64,000 bases of DNA from Acetobacter peroxydans. GTDB lineage: Bacteria; Pseudomonadota; Alphaproteobacteria; Acetobacterales; Acetobacteraceae. Shown piece after piece: positions 31,873-40,483 of this stretch. Positions within the stretch are counted from its first letter, which is position 1. Each line of letters opens with the position of its first letter. The stretch is from positions 62,001 through 126,000 of the forward strand of contig NZ_BJMV01000006.1 in NCBI RefSeq assembly GCF_006539345.1. Reading direction: 5' to 3'. Position numbers and translations under genes: made by a program. The notes below the pieces were generated by a model. It did no database searches and was not told the DNA's origin. It saw only the letters and a list, made by a program, of their open reading frames with translations.

Positions 31873-32592
31873 ATGGCGGACGAGCGCGACGTGCAGCAGA
31901 CAGACGGGCAGGGCGCTGCCTCGGCCCATGAGGCCACACCGGACAACACGGAACCGGGCGGCGTCGCGCCGGAACACGCCGCGCCCGGCCTCTCCCTGCC
32001 GGACGGTGCGCTGGACCAGTCCGCCCTCGACCAGCTTTTTACGAGTGCACGCACACCGCGCCGCTGGAGCACCCGCCCGGTGGCGGACGACGTGCTGCGC
32101 CAGCTCTACACCCTTGCGAGCCTTGGTCCGACCTCAGGCAACTGCTCGCCCGCGCGGATGGTTTTCCTGAAAGGAACGGACGCGCGCGAACGCCTGCGCC
32201 CCGCCCTTTCGGCAGGCAATGTGAATCGCGTCATGGGGGCTCCGGTCATTGCGATCGTCGGGCACGACCCGCTGTTTTTCGAGCAGTTGCCTTTTCTGTG
32301 CCCCGGTGAAGACCTGCGCTCGTGGTTTGCGGCGGATGTCGGCCTGTCGGAAGAAACCGCCTTTCGTAACGGCACGTTGCAGGGGGCTTACGTCATCATG
32401 GCGGCAAGGGCGCTGGGGCTGGATGTCCTGCCCATTTCAGGCTTTGACCAGTCCATGGTGGAAGATGCCTTTCTGGCGGAAACAGGCTGGCGTGCCAATT
32501 TCCTGCTCTGCCTCGGCCATGGCGATCTGACCGGCCTGCCCGCCCGCGCGCCGCGTCTGGATTTCGCGCAGGCCTGTCGCGTGGTGGACTGA
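31873..32592 (+). CDS. rutE: Malonic semialdehyde reductase RutE-like (nitroreductase fold)
   Basis: A 239-residue flavin reductase of the HadB/RutE family. After a Gly/Glu/Ala-rich extension of ~45 residues come ARTPRRWSTRPV, LASLGPTSGNCSPARMVFL, RPALSAGNVNRVMGAPVIAIV, SEETAFRNGTLQGAYVIMAARALGL and ISGFDQSMVEDAFL, all typical of RutE. RutE reduces malonic semialdehyde to 3-hydroxypropionate in pyrimidine (Rut) degradation, but no other rut gene is near, so the real substrate may be another toxic aldehyde or quinone. It lies six bases after nfu. Confidence 0.85.
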   Translation: MADERDVQQTDGQGAASAHEATPDNTEPGGVAPEHAAPGLSLPDGALDQSALDQLFTSARTPRRWSTRPVADDVLRQLYTLASLGPTSGNCSPARMVFLKGTDARERLRPALSAGNVNRVMGAPVIAIVGHDPLFFEQLPFLCPGEDLRSWFAADVGLSEETAFRNGTLQGAYVIMAARALGLDVLPISGFDQSMVEDAFLAETGWRANFLLCLGHGDLTGLPARAPRLDFAQACRVVD

Positions 32593-32595
32593 AAT

Positions 32596-33291
32596 ATGGT
32601 CAGCCGTTTCCTCGTACTCGATGCCAGCCCGGCTGGCGACGCCGCCAGAGGTCTGGCCGCCTGCCTTGAGCAGCACGATCGCGCGCTGAACCTTGTCAGC
32701 CAGTGCGAGGAAGCCGGAAAGCAGGCGGCGGAGGGCATCAACCTGCTGGCGGCCCGCGCGCTTGATCAGGCCGGATGGCAGGACTCCGCCGCCACCACCG
32801 CACCGGACTGTGTTGCCGTCGTGATCGGGCCGGGATCGTTTACCGGGCTGCGCGCCTCATGCGCCGTGGCGGCAGGCTACGCCCTGGGTGTCGGAGCCGA
32901 ACTGGTGGGCGTGAGCCGCGCCGAGGCGCTGGCCCCGGCGCTGGACGCCGAACTGGCCCGCCATGAGGGGCTGGCTGGCTGGCTGCTTGTCACCTCCGCC
33001 CGCCGGGGCCGGGTTTTTGTGGAGGATAATCAGGGCGGGTTACGCGCCATCAGCGTCGCAGACTGGCAGCCCCCGCCGGGCCGCTGGCTCGTGGCCGGAG
33101 ACGCCGCCGAAGCCCTGGCCTTCGATGAGCCCGTGCGCAGTACCGCCGGCGCGCCAGACCCTGAGCAGATTGCCCGCGCAGCCCTCCGTCGCCTTGCGGG
33201 CGAATTGCCGCCGCGGCAGGCCCTGCCCCTGTATGTGGACCCACCGGAAGCCAAACTCCCCGCTGACGGATTGCGGGCCGCCCCCGTCTGA
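32596..33291 (+). CDS. tsaB: tRNA threonylcarbamoyladenosine biosynthesis protein TsaB
   Basis: TsaB forms a heterodimer with TsaD in the synthesis of t6A at position 37 of ANN-decoding tRNAs. The 231-residue protein has the N-terminal FLVLDASPAGD start and the family motif VVIGPGSFTGLRASCAVAAGYALG (about 75-98). The extra cysteines of TsaD and its metal site are absent, as expected. It follows the rutE-like gene by three bases and is followed by rimI, a common tsaB-rimI pair. Confidence 0.93.
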   Translation: MVSRFLVLDASPAGDAARGLAACLEQHDRALNLVSQCEEAGKQAAEGINLLAARALDQAGWQDSAATTAPDCVAVVIGPGSFTGLRASCAVAAGYALGVGAELVGVSRAEALAPALDAELARHEGLAGWLLVTSARRGRVFVEDNQGGLRAISVADWQPPPGRWLVAGDAAEALAFDEPVRSTAGAPDPEQIARAALRRLAGELPPRQALPLYVDPPEAKLPADGLRAAPV

Positions 33292-33293
33292 CC

Positions 33294-33755
33294 ATGCAGG
33301 TAACGCTCCAGACCGTGGGTGTGGCCCACGCTGCCGTGCTGGCCTGCCTTCATGCCGCCTGTTTTCCCCCACCGGAGCAGTGGGACGAAGCCGCCATGGC
33401 GAGCCTTCTGGCCTCTCCCGGCGCGACAGCCCTGCTCGCCTGTCAGCAGGCTGAGCCGGTCGGCTTCATTCTTTTTCGCTGTATCGCGGATGAAGCGGAG
33501 GTTCTGACGCTCTGCGTCCTGCCCGCCAGCCGCCGTCATGGTGTCGCACGCTGTCTTGTCGAACAGGCGCAACAGGAAGCCGCGCGGGCAGGGGCCGAAC
33601 GTCTTTTTCTGGAAGTTTCCACGCATAATCAGCCTGCCAGCCGCCTGTATGAACAGGCAGGCTTTACCCGGCAGGGCCTGCGCCGCCGCTACTATGCCGA
33701 TGGCAGCGACGCGCTGGTGCTGGCCAGCACCCTCCCCAATACCCCGCGCGCCTGA
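33294..33755 (+). CDS. rimI: Ribosomal protein S18 alanine N-acetyltransferase-like GNAT
   Basis: A 153-residue GNAT N-acetyltransferase with the acetyl-CoA pocket signature VLPASRRHGVARCLVEQAQQEA and the C-terminal EVSTHNQPASRLYEQAGFTRQGLRRRYYADGSDALVL, a strong match to RimI. RimI acetylates the N-terminal Ala of ribosomal protein S18. It is immediately after tsaB, as in many bacteria, and is the last gene of the nfu-rutE-tsaB-rimI operon. Confidence 0.88.
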   Translation: MQVTLQTVGVAHAAVLACLHAACFPPPEQWDEAAMASLLASPGATALLACQQAEPVGFILFRCIADEAEVLTLCVLPASRRHGVARCLVEQAQQEAARAGAERLFLEVSTHNQPASRLYEQAGFTRQGLRRRYYADGSDALVLASTLPNTPRA

Positions 33756-33812
33756 TCAACGACCACGCAGCCGCCCATTTAATCCAAACGGGCAGGGCCA
33801 ACTGACGCCCCC

Positions 33813-35081
33813 TTACAGGGCGCGCGCGCCGATATCCTTACGCCAGTGCGCGCCATCCCATGAAATGGCGCCTACAGCAGCATAGGCCCGCTCACGCGCC
33901 TGCCGCACCGTATCGGCCAGAGCGGTAACAGCCAGCACGCGCCCGCCTGAAACCACCAGCTCTCCCGCCATGTTGCGCATGGTGCCAGCCTGATAGACCT
34001 GCACGCCTTCCATGGCGGCTGCATTTTCCAGTCCATGGATAACCGCGCCCTTTTCCGGTGCCATCGGATAGCCCCGCGCCGCCATGACCACGCAGACAGA
34101 CGCCTGACTGGAAAACGACACCGACACGCCATCCAGCTTGTCATCCGCCAGAGCTGAAAGGGCAGGCAGCAGATCAGACTGCAAGCGGGGCAGCAGGGCT
34201 TCGGCCTCGGGATCACCAAAGCGGACGTTATACTCGATCAGGCTCGGGCCATGGTCCGTCAGCATCAGCCCGGCGAAAATCACGCCCCTGAAGGGCGTGC
34301 CACGCCGCACCATTTCCCGCAGCATGGGCCGCACGACCAGATCGAGCGCGGCTTCCTGCTCGAGAGGACCAAAGCCTTTGGGAGGAGACACCGCGCCCAT
34401 GCCGCCGGTATTCGGCCCGGTATCACCATCGCCCACGCGCTTGTGGTCCTGCGCCGCCCCGATCAGATAGGCGGTCTCACCCGCGCAGAAGGCGAATAGC
34501 GAGACTTCCTCGCCCACGAGGCAGTCTTCAATCACGACGCGCGACCCGGCGGCCCCCAGCGAACCACCCGTCATCATGTCGGTAATGGCAGCCTCGGCTT
34601 CTTCCACGGTTGTCGCCACAACAACCCCCTTGCCTGCGGCAAGGCCATCGGCTTTCACCACGATCGGCGCACCGCGCTCACGTACATAGGCGATGGCGTT
34701 TTCCGCCCGGTCAAAAGACTCCCACCGCGCGGTCGGAATCCCCGCCGCGTCGCAGATTTCCTTGGTAAATTCCTTGCTGCCCTCAAGCTGGGCGGCGGCC
34801 TGTGTCGGGCCAGCGCAGGGCAGGCCCACATTGGCGCAGGCATCGGCCAGACCTTCGACCAGCGGCGCTTCCGGGCCGGGTACAACCAGATCGACCTGCT
34901 GTTCCAGCGCGAACGAAACCAGAGCGCGAATGTCCTGCGCTCCGATCGCCACGTTGACACCGAGCGCCTCCGTGCCAGGATTGCCCGGCGCGATAAACAG
35001 CGTGGACAGATGCGGTGAACGCGCCAAGGTCTGGGCCAGGGCATGTTCCCGGCCCCCGGAGCCAACCAGTAATACGCGCAT
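33813..35081 (-). CDS. purD: Phosphoribosylamine-glycine ligase
   Basis: PurD joins phosphoribosylamine and glycine with ATP in de novo purine synthesis. The 422-residue ATP-grasp enzyme begins MRVLLVGSGGREHALAQTL and shows VPGPEAPLVEGLAD, the ATP-grasp KADGLAAGKGVVVA loop and IEYNVRFGDPEAEALLPRL. The start is the ATG at 35081, preceded by GGGAGAGAAAG; an upstream in-frame codon at 35132 gives a non-family extension. It diverges from xseA across 62 bases. Confidence 0.97.
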   Translation of the reverse strand: MRVLLVGSGGREHALAQTLARSPHLSTLFIAPGNPGTEALGVNVAIGAQDIRALVSFALEQQVDLVVPGPEAPLVEGLADACANVGLPCAGPTQAAAQLEGSKEFTKEICDAAGIPTARWESFDRAENAIAYVRERGAPIVVKADGLAAGKGVVVATTVEEAEAAITDMMTGGSLGAAGSRVVIEDCLVGEEVSLFAFCAGETAYLIGAAQDHKRVGDGDTGPNTGGMGAVSPPKGFGPLEQEAALDLVVRPMLREMVRRGTPFRGVIFAGLMLTDHGPSLIEYNVRFGDPEAEALLPRLQSDLLPALSALADDKLDGVSVSFSSQASVCVVMAARGYPMAPEKGAVIHGLENAAAMEGVQVYQAGTMRNMAGELVVSGGRVLAVTALADTVRQARERAYAAVGAISWDGAHWRKDIGARAL

Positions 35082-35143
35082 TCTTTCTCTCCCGCTGTGT
35101 CGTTGCTCTTTCAGGGCGTGCGTCTGTAGCATAGGTTAAAGCC

Positions 35144-36640
35144 ATGCACGAAAATTTTGAACCGTCCCGCTCTTTCTCCGGCCAGGCTCCGTCTGACAAC
35201 GGGCCGGGAAACGCCGCCTCGGGCGGTAATGTGCCGGAATACACTGTTTCTGAAATATCGGGCGCTATCCGCCGCACACTGGAAGGCACGTTCGGACGCG
35301 TGCGTGTGCGCGGGGAAATAACCGAGTTCAAACGCTACCCTTCGGGCCATCTGTATTTTTCGCTCAAGGACGAACAGGGCAAGATTTCGGGCGTGGTCTG
35401 GCGTGGCTCCGTCTCCCGGCTGGGGCTGGAGCCCGAAAACGGGCTGGAAATTATCGCGACTGGCAAGATTTCCGCCTATGGCGAACGCTCAAGCTACCAG
35501 CTTGTTGTCGAACGGATGGAATATGCGGGCGAAGGGGCTCTATTGGCCCGGATTGAGCGCCTGCGCCTCAAGCTCGGGCAGGAAGGCCTGTTCGACACCG
35601 CCCGCAAAAAAGCCCTACCCCTGCTGCCCCGCGTGATCGGGGTTGTGACATCGGCACAGGGGGCGGTCCTGCATGATATCCGCACGACTGTGCTGCGGCG
35701 CTTTGCCCGCCCTATTCTGGTCTGGCCCGTGCCGGTGCAGGGGGAAGGGGCTGCGAACAGGATCGCCGCTGCCATACACGGGTTTGACCAGCTTGTGCCC
35801 GACGGAGCCATACCCCGGCCCGACGTACTGATTGTCGCGCGCGGCGGCGGTTCGCTGGAAGACCTGATGGCCTTCAACGACGAAAGCGTCGTGCGGGCGG
35901 CGGCGGCCTGCTCCATTCCGCTGATTTCCGCCGTAGGGCACGAAACCGATACGACACTGATCGACTTTGCCGCAGACCGCCGCGCCCCCACCCCCACGGC
36001 GGCGGCGGAAATGGCAGTACCCGTCCGCACCGAACTGCTGGCGGATCTGGGCCACCGCAACGCCCGCGCGCTAGGCGCGCTGGCCCGTCTGCTCCAGACC
36101 GCACGGCTGAGGCTGGACCGCGCTGGCGGCGCTCTGCCTGATCTGCCTGGCCTGCTCCAGACTGCGCGCCTGCGCCTAGATGAACGCGCGCACCGTCTGG
36201 AAAGCGCCCTGCCAGCCCTGACCCAACGCAGGCGCGCGGAACTGGTGAGGGTTGAACGGCGTATGCCCGCGCTTGAAACACTGCTGGCTGCGCGCACGAC
36301 CCGTCTCATGGCTCAGCAGGCTGCGTTACAGGCCGCTTTTGCCAGCACGCTGCAACGCCGTGTGGCCCGTCTGGCAGGCCAACGCCTGTCCACCGCCCCG
36401 CTTGCCGCCCTGCTGCGCGAAAAACGACTGGCCCTTTCCGGCATGGCAGGACGACTGGACTCAGTCTCTCCCATGGCGGTTCTGGCACGCGGTTATGCGC
36501 TGGTCAGCCGTGATGGCCGCCCGGTAACAGGGGCCGCCGAACTGAAAAGTGGCCAGCATGTCACCCTGACCTTTGCCGATGGTACGCAGGATGCCACCAT
36601 TGGCCGCACGGCCCCGGCACAGGGTGTACTGGATTTTTGA
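35144..36640 (+). CDS. xseA: Exodeoxyribonuclease VII large subunit
   Basis: XseA with XseB degrades single-stranded DNA in both directions. The 498-residue protein has the N-terminal OB domain (about 23-125: YTVSEISGAIRRTLEGTFGRVRVRGEITEF), the catalytic domain with GVVTSAQGAVLHDI and DVLIVARGGGSLEDLMAFNDE, SAVGHETDTTLIDFAADRRAPTPTAAAE, and a long arginine/leucine-rich coiled-coil C-terminal half. xseB is not in the window. It diverges from purD. Confidence 0.96.
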   Translation: MHENFEPSRSFSGQAPSDNGPGNAASGGNVPEYTVSEISGAIRRTLEGTFGRVRVRGEITEFKRYPSGHLYFSLKDEQGKISGVVWRGSVSRLGLEPENGLEIIATGKISAYGERSSYQLVVERMEYAGEGALLARIERLRLKLGQEGLFDTARKKALPLLPRVIGVVTSAQGAVLHDIRTTVLRRFARPILVWPVPVQGEGAANRIAAAIHGFDQLVPDGAIPRPDVLIVARGGGSLEDLMAFNDESVVRAAAACSIPLISAVGHETDTTLIDFAADRRAPTPTAAAEMAVPVRTELLADLGHRNARALGALARLLQTARLRLDRAGGALPDLPGLLQTARLRLDERAHRLESALPALTQRRRAELVRVERRMPALETLLAARTTRLMAQQAALQAAFASTLQRRVARLAGQRLSTAPLAALLREKRLALSGMAGRLDSVSPMAVLARGYALVSRDGRPVTGAAELKSGQHVTLTFADGTQDATIGRTAPAQGVLDF

Positions 36641-36742
36641 GCGAAACAGGCCATCACGCGCAGGCGCGCATTGAACCCGGCCTGTACGCGGGTCTATGCT
36701 GCCAAGGACTGGGCGTTGACACCACGAACCGGAAGCCGAACC

Positions 36743-37147
36743 ATGTCTCTTTTCTCATCAGGCAACTCCACCATGCAGACGCGTATCCGGCACCGGTTAC
36801 TCCCTGGCGTAGTGAGCGGCACGCTGGTACTTGCCCTAAGCGGCTGTACGCAGCAACCGCAGGCCAGTCGTATCGTACCGCAGACATTTGGCCCGCCCGC
36901 TCAGGCGGCCCAGACCATGGCACCTGTCAGTTCGTCCGACACCGGCAAATCGACCAAGCAGAACGACCCAGCCGCCCCGCGTGACACCCCCCTGTGTGGT
37001 ACGGCAGCGCGTGAAGCCATGGCCATGGCCGTGCAGAACTACCCGCAGCCCCTGACATCGGGTAACAGCTGCACCCAGAACACCTGCTATAATACCCAGA
37101 CAGGCACCTATATCGCGGCGGATGGCACACAGCGCGTCTGCCGCTAA
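36743..37147 (+). CDS. Small lipoprotein with cysteine-rich C-terminus
   Basis: Function unknown. The 134-residue product has a lipobox L-S-G-C (Cys35) after a hydrophobic segment, a Pro/Gln/Ser-rich linker, and a C-terminal domain with four cysteines (LCGTAARE, SCTQNTCYN, VCR) that probably form two disulfides in the periplasm. Start 36743 has GGAAG seven bases upstream; an alternative ATG is at 36773. The gene is 102 bases downstream of xseA with no clear terminator between. Confidence 0.7.
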   Translation: MSLFSSGNSTMQTRIRHRLLPGVVSGTLVLALSGCTQQPQASRIVPQTFGPPAQAAQTMAPVSSSDTGKSTKQNDPAAPRDTPLCGTAAREAMAMAVQNYPQPLTSGNSCTQNTCYNTQTGTYIAADGTQRVCR

Positions 37148-37539
37148 AACGCTTTAAAATTCTGCTTTCTCATCCTGTTTGACAGATGAAAGGATTTTTC
37201 CTGTTTTCATGGAGAAATCCTTTCTCTTTCAGAGAAAGAGACTGTCATGGTTTTTCGTGAATATCTTTTTTAAGACATGTGTTTTCACGTAAACGCATTT
37301 CCGTTCGGATCATTCCTGTAGGAAAAAAGAACAGAAAAAACTGTTTTTCCTTTTTGAAAACCAAAGCCTTTCAAAAAAACGCTCTGCCCCTCCGCCCTGA
37401 TAAAAAACTGGCCAGCCCGATAGGCAGGCCAGCACCGCCCGTAGGGCAGAGCGTGCAACCGCCGGGGTAATCGCTGTCTGTTTCATGGGGAAAAAGGGCA
37501 TAAAAAAACCCCTGACCGAACCGGCAGGGGTTTCAATAT
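37148..37539. other. Gene-free AT-rich gap with several hairpins
   Basis: This gap between the lipoprotein gene and tRNA-Ala holds no convincing coding region. GAAAGGATTT (37188-37197) pairs with AAATCCTTTC (37215-37224), while CTTTCTCT (37220-37227) pairs with AGAGAAAG (37231-37238); the two hairpins share bases 37220-37224. Further on, GCTCTGCCC (37381-37389) and GGGCAGAGC (37444-37452) enclose CTGGCC/GGCCAG (37408-37432). The last hairpin reads into TTTTTT on the minus strand, so it looks like a second terminator for minus-strand transcripts. Confidence 0.6.
37507..37532 (-). terminator. Terminator of tRNA-Ala
   Basis: AACCCCTG (37525-37532 on the minus strand) pairs with CAGGGGTT (37507-37514), followed on the minus strand by a run of seven T (37502-37508), eight bases after the encoded CCA. 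Confidence 0.9.
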
Positions 37540-37615
37540 TGGTGGAGCCAATCGGAATCGAACCGACGACCTCCTGAATGCCATTCAGGCGCTCTCCCAA
37601 CTGAGCTATGGCCCC
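37540..37615 (-). tRNA. tRNA-Ala (GGC)
   Basis: A 76-base tRNA with encoded CCA. The anticodon stem CCTGA/TCAGG holds loop ATGGCAT, anticodon GGC. The acceptor stem GGGGCCA/TGGCTCC contains the G3:U70 pair that defines alanine identity. Confidence 0.97.
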
Positions 37616-37713
37616 ACACTCTATGCCGCCCGGCATATTGGTCTCTTTGGGGGAAACCACCGTGCGTGGTGGAGCTATTACCGCCTTCCGAACAGGCTGA
37701 CAAGCCATTATTT

Positions 37714-38349
37714 TTAGGGCAACAGCACTTTCATATCGCGCAGGGCGGCAAACAGCGGCAACAGCGGCAATCCCTGTATGGTAAAGCTGTCTCCGCGCAC
37801 CTGTTCAAACAGGTGCAGACCCGGCCCTTCCAGCCGGTAAGCCCCCACACAGGACAGGCAGGCCGCACCTTCCAGAGCCAGATACTGCGCAAGGAACGAA
37901 TCAGAAAACGCGCGCATACTCAGATACGCCTGCTCGACATGCTGCCAGACAACCTGCCCACCCCGGCTCAGTACGACTGCCGTGTGCAGAGTATGAGTAC
38001 GGCCGCGCAGGGCTTCAAGCTGGCAGGCCGCCTGTTCCAGGGTCGGTGGCTTGTCGTACCAGCGCCCTTCACACGACAGCATCTGATCAGAGCCAATCAC
38101 CAATGTACGGGTATCCGCATTGATCGCCAGCGCCTTGGCCGTGGCCAGTTCCAGCGCCGTATCATCGACGCCGCGGCCCTCCACCTGCGCACGCTCACGG
38201 ATGGCCTGTTCGTCCACCTCCGGTCTGACACTCTCAAAAACCAGACCGGCATTTTCCAGCAGCCTTTTCCGGGCGGCAGAACCACTCGCCAGCAGAAGTG
38301 GTGTGCCCCTGTCCTGTAATGGAGTCGGCTTTAGTACTAAAGCAGTCAT
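37714..38349 (-). CDS. maf: Maf-family nucleotide pyrophosphatase
   Basis: The 211-residue Maf/Ham1-fold protein hydrolyses non-canonical or modified nucleoside triphosphates and was first linked to septum inhibition. The motif PLLLASGSAARKRLLENAGL (17-36), the VRPEVDE acidic site, ELATAKALAI and VIGSDQMLSCEG are all present. It lies directly beside the putative origin and diverges from hemE. Confidence 0.92.
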   Translation of the reverse strand: MTALVLKPTPLQDRGTPLLLASGSAARKRLLENAGLVFESVRPEVDEQAIRERAQVEGRGVDDTALELATAKALAINADTRTLVIGSDQMLSCEGRWYDKPPTLEQAACQLEALRGRTHTLHTAVVLSRGGQVVWQHVEQAYLSMRAFSDSFLAQYLALEGAACLSCVGAYRLEGPGLHLFEQVRGDSFTIQGLPLLPLFAALRDMKVLLP

Positions 38350-38716
38350 GGAATCGAGTCTCTTTCAGGTACTGGCGTGTCGGAGGGCTGTGAGTACTTT
38401 CCTGAGTACCGGGGTACATGTGGACTGTACGGGAAACAGAACAGGGCCGTACCGAGTACCGGGCACAACCCTGCAATATCATGAACGGGTGAGTTGTACA
38501 CAGGCTCGGTTTGGATAATTCGGGATAACCTTCGAAAACCCTTGTTTTGCAAGGCCCTGCAAACTGTACACACTGTGGGAAAAACGGGGTACGTTTTTGG
38601 AATACCGGGTACCCCGTCATCCACAGTACCCTTAAACCATATCAAACTCTTTTCTTTCTTTTTTATAGGGAATGGGGCGTGGACAGGGCGAACAAAGACG
38701 TGCAGGACTTCAGACC
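38350..38716. other. oriC: Putative chromosomal replication origin (oriC)
   Basis: This 367-base gap lies between divergent maf and hemE; hemE flanks oriC in Caulobacter and Rickettsia. On the plus strand TCATCCACA (38617-38625) is one base from the DnaA box TTATCCACA. On the minus strand TTATCCAAA (38510-38518) is one base away and TTATCCCGA (38520-38528) two. TTGTACACA (38494-38502) is weaker. The end near hemE (38632-38667) is AT-rich with a long pyrimidine run and could be the unwinding element. GTAC occurs 12 times between 38369 and 38629. Genes run away on both sides, and parS sites with parAB lie within 12 kb. Confidence 0.75.
38584..38617. repeat. 9-bp inverted repeat inside oriC
   Basis: ACGGGGTAC (38584-38592) and GTACCCCGT (38609-38617) are perfect inverted copies with 16 bases between. 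The right arm abuts the best DnaA-like box. It may be a protein-binding site in the origin. Confidence 0.6.
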
Positions 38717-39796
38717 ATGACAACGCAAGCTTCCATTCCCTCCGCCAAACGTCTGCTGAGAACCCTCAATGGTGAGGCACTCTGGCCGCCGCCGATGTGG
38801 CTGATGCGCCAGGCTGGCCGGTTTCTGCCGGAATTCCGGGCCATGCGGGAAAAAGCCGACTTTCTGACCCGTTGCATGACGCCGGATATCGCAACGGAAC
38901 TGACCCTCCAGCCGATCCGCCGGTTCGGGATGGACGGAGCCATACTGTTTTCCGATATCCTGATTTTGCCCTGGGCTATGGGGCAGTCCCTGCGGTTTGT
39001 TGCGGGAACCGGCCCGGTGCTGGGTGCGATCCGCTCGGAGCAGGATCTGCTTGCCCTTGACCCGGCGCGCATAGCCGAGGCGACGGCCCCGGTGCTCGAA
39101 ACCCTGACACGCCTGCGGGCCATTCTGGACGGGCCGGACGCCGTTGGAGTGGCAAAACCGGGCGGCACGACACTGCTGGGGTTCACCGGCTCGCCCTTTA
39201 CGGTGGCGTGCTACATGGTCGAAGGCAAAGGTTCGCGCGAATTCGCCATCACCCGCGAGATGGCTTTCAGGGAACCCGCCCTGTTTGACAGGCTGATTGC
39301 GCTGTTGACGGAAACCACGGCTGCTTATCTGTGCGCGCAGGTTGAAGCAGGAGCTGAAGCCGTCATGCTGTTTGATTCCTGGTCCGGCCTCCTGCCCCCT
39401 TCCGAGTTCCGGCGTCATGTCATTGCGCCTACACGGCAGATTGTGCAGGCCGTCAAGGCGCGGCACCCACATGTGCGGATTGTCGGCTTTCCGCGTCTGG
39501 CGGGGGTGATGATCGCGGAATACGCGCGGGAGACCGGGGTGGATGTGGTGGCACTTGATACCGGGGCCGACATGCGCACCGTAAGCACGCTTCTGCCGGA
39601 AACGCTGGGCGTGCAGGGCAATCTTGACCCCGTGGCTGTTCTGGCCGGTGGCGAAGCCATGCGGCGTGAGGCGCTGGCTATTCGTGAAGCCGGGCGGGGA
39701 CGAGCGCATGTGTTCAACCTCGGCCATGGCGTGCTGCCGGAAACGCCTGTCGAACATGTGGAAGATCTCGTGCGGACTGTAAGGGAAACGCCATAA
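38717..39796 (+). CDS. hemE: Uroporphyrinogen decarboxylase
   Basis: HemE decarboxylates uroporphyrinogen III to coproporphyrinogen III in heme synthesis. The 359-residue protein shows MWLMRQAGRFLPEF (Arg31 and Arg35 bind substrate carboxylates), AILFSDILILPWAMG, GFTGSPFTVACYMVEGKGSRE and NLGHGVLPETPVEHV. The ATG at 38717 gives the family-like N-terminus; the open frame extends upstream into oriC. Its stop overlaps the next start as TAATG. Confidence 0.97.
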   Translation: MTTQASIPSAKRLLRTLNGEALWPPPMWLMRQAGRFLPEFRAMREKADFLTRCMTPDIATELTLQPIRRFGMDGAILFSDILILPWAMGQSLRFVAGTGPVLGAIRSEQDLLALDPARIAEATAPVLETLTRLRAILDGPDAVGVAKPGGTTLLGFTGSPFTVACYMVEGKGSREFAITREMAFREPALFDRLIALLTETTAAYLCAQVEAGAEAVMLFDSWSGLLPPSEFRRHVIAPTRQIVQAVKARHPHVRIVGFPRLAGVMIAEYARETGVDVVALDTGADMRTVSTLLPETLGVQGNLDPVAVLAGGEAMRREALAIREAGRGRAHVFNLGHGVLPETPVEHVEDLVRTVRETP

Positions 39797-40476
39797 TGGT
39801 GCAGGATGCCGGGACACGCTCCGTCGCGTTGGTCATCTTTGATTGCGACGGCGTTCTGGTGGACAGCGAGGCCGCGACCTGCGGCCTGTGCGCGCAGGCC
39901 GCGCGGGACGCAGGCATGGTCGTGTCTGATGAAGACAGTATCGAGACCTTTTCCGGCATGGCGCTGCCCCTGATCCGCACCATGATCGAGCGGGAAACGG
40001 GCTCTACGCTTGCCCCGGACTGGACAGCCATGATGCAGGCCCGTTTTGTCGCCGCCATGGAAAAAGGTGCCCGCCCTGTACCGGGTGTTTACACCATGCT
40101 GGACACGGTGCGGGCCATGGGGCTGCCCATGCGGGTGGGCACCAATTCCTCCATGGAGGAAATGACGGTCAAGTTCGCGGCCACGAATCTTGGCCCCTAT
40201 TTTGGAGACCGGATTCATTCCGCCGTGGATGTGGGGGCTCCCAAACCCCGGCCGGATATCTACCTGACCGCTGCCCGGCACGAGGGGGTTCCCCCCCATG
40301 CCTGTGTGGTGCTGGAAGACAGTCTGCCCGGCGCACAGGCCGCTCTGGCCGCGGGCATGACCTGCGTGATGCTTGTGGAAGCGGGAAAAACCCCGCCGGA
40401 TCTGTCCGGCGTGCTGCGGATTGAGCATCTGTCGGAGTTTCCCGCCGTTCTTGAACGGCTGAGTGGACAAGGATGA
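39796..40476 (+). CDS. HAD-family phosphatase
   Basis: A 226-residue HAD-IA hydrolase like phosphoglycolate or sugar phosphatases. Motif I is FDCDGVLVDSE with nucleophile Asp16 and general acid Asp18; motif II is the GTNSS region, and motifs III/IV are in KPRPDIYLTAA and VVLEDSLPGAQAALAAGM. The substrate is unknown. It is translationally coupled to hemE and lies ahead of hemJ, so it belongs to a heme-gene operon. Confidence 0.9.
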   Translation: MVQDAGTRSVALVIFDCDGVLVDSEAATCGLCAQAARDAGMVVSDEDSIETFSGMALPLIRTMIERETGSTLAPDWTAMMQARFVAAMEKGARPVPGVYTMLDTVRAMGLPMRVGTNSSMEEMTVKFAATNLGPYFGDRIHSAVDVGAPKPRPDIYLTAARHEGVPPHACVVLEDSLPGAQAALAAGMTCVMLVEAGKTPPDLSGVLRIEHLSEFPAVLERLSGQG

Positions 40477-40483
40477 CGATCTG

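Noticed and set aside
38234-38723. Open frames of about 125-130 codons through the putative oriC
   Set aside because: They run through the DnaA-like boxes and GTAC repeats, lack ribosome sites and have no family-like sequence.
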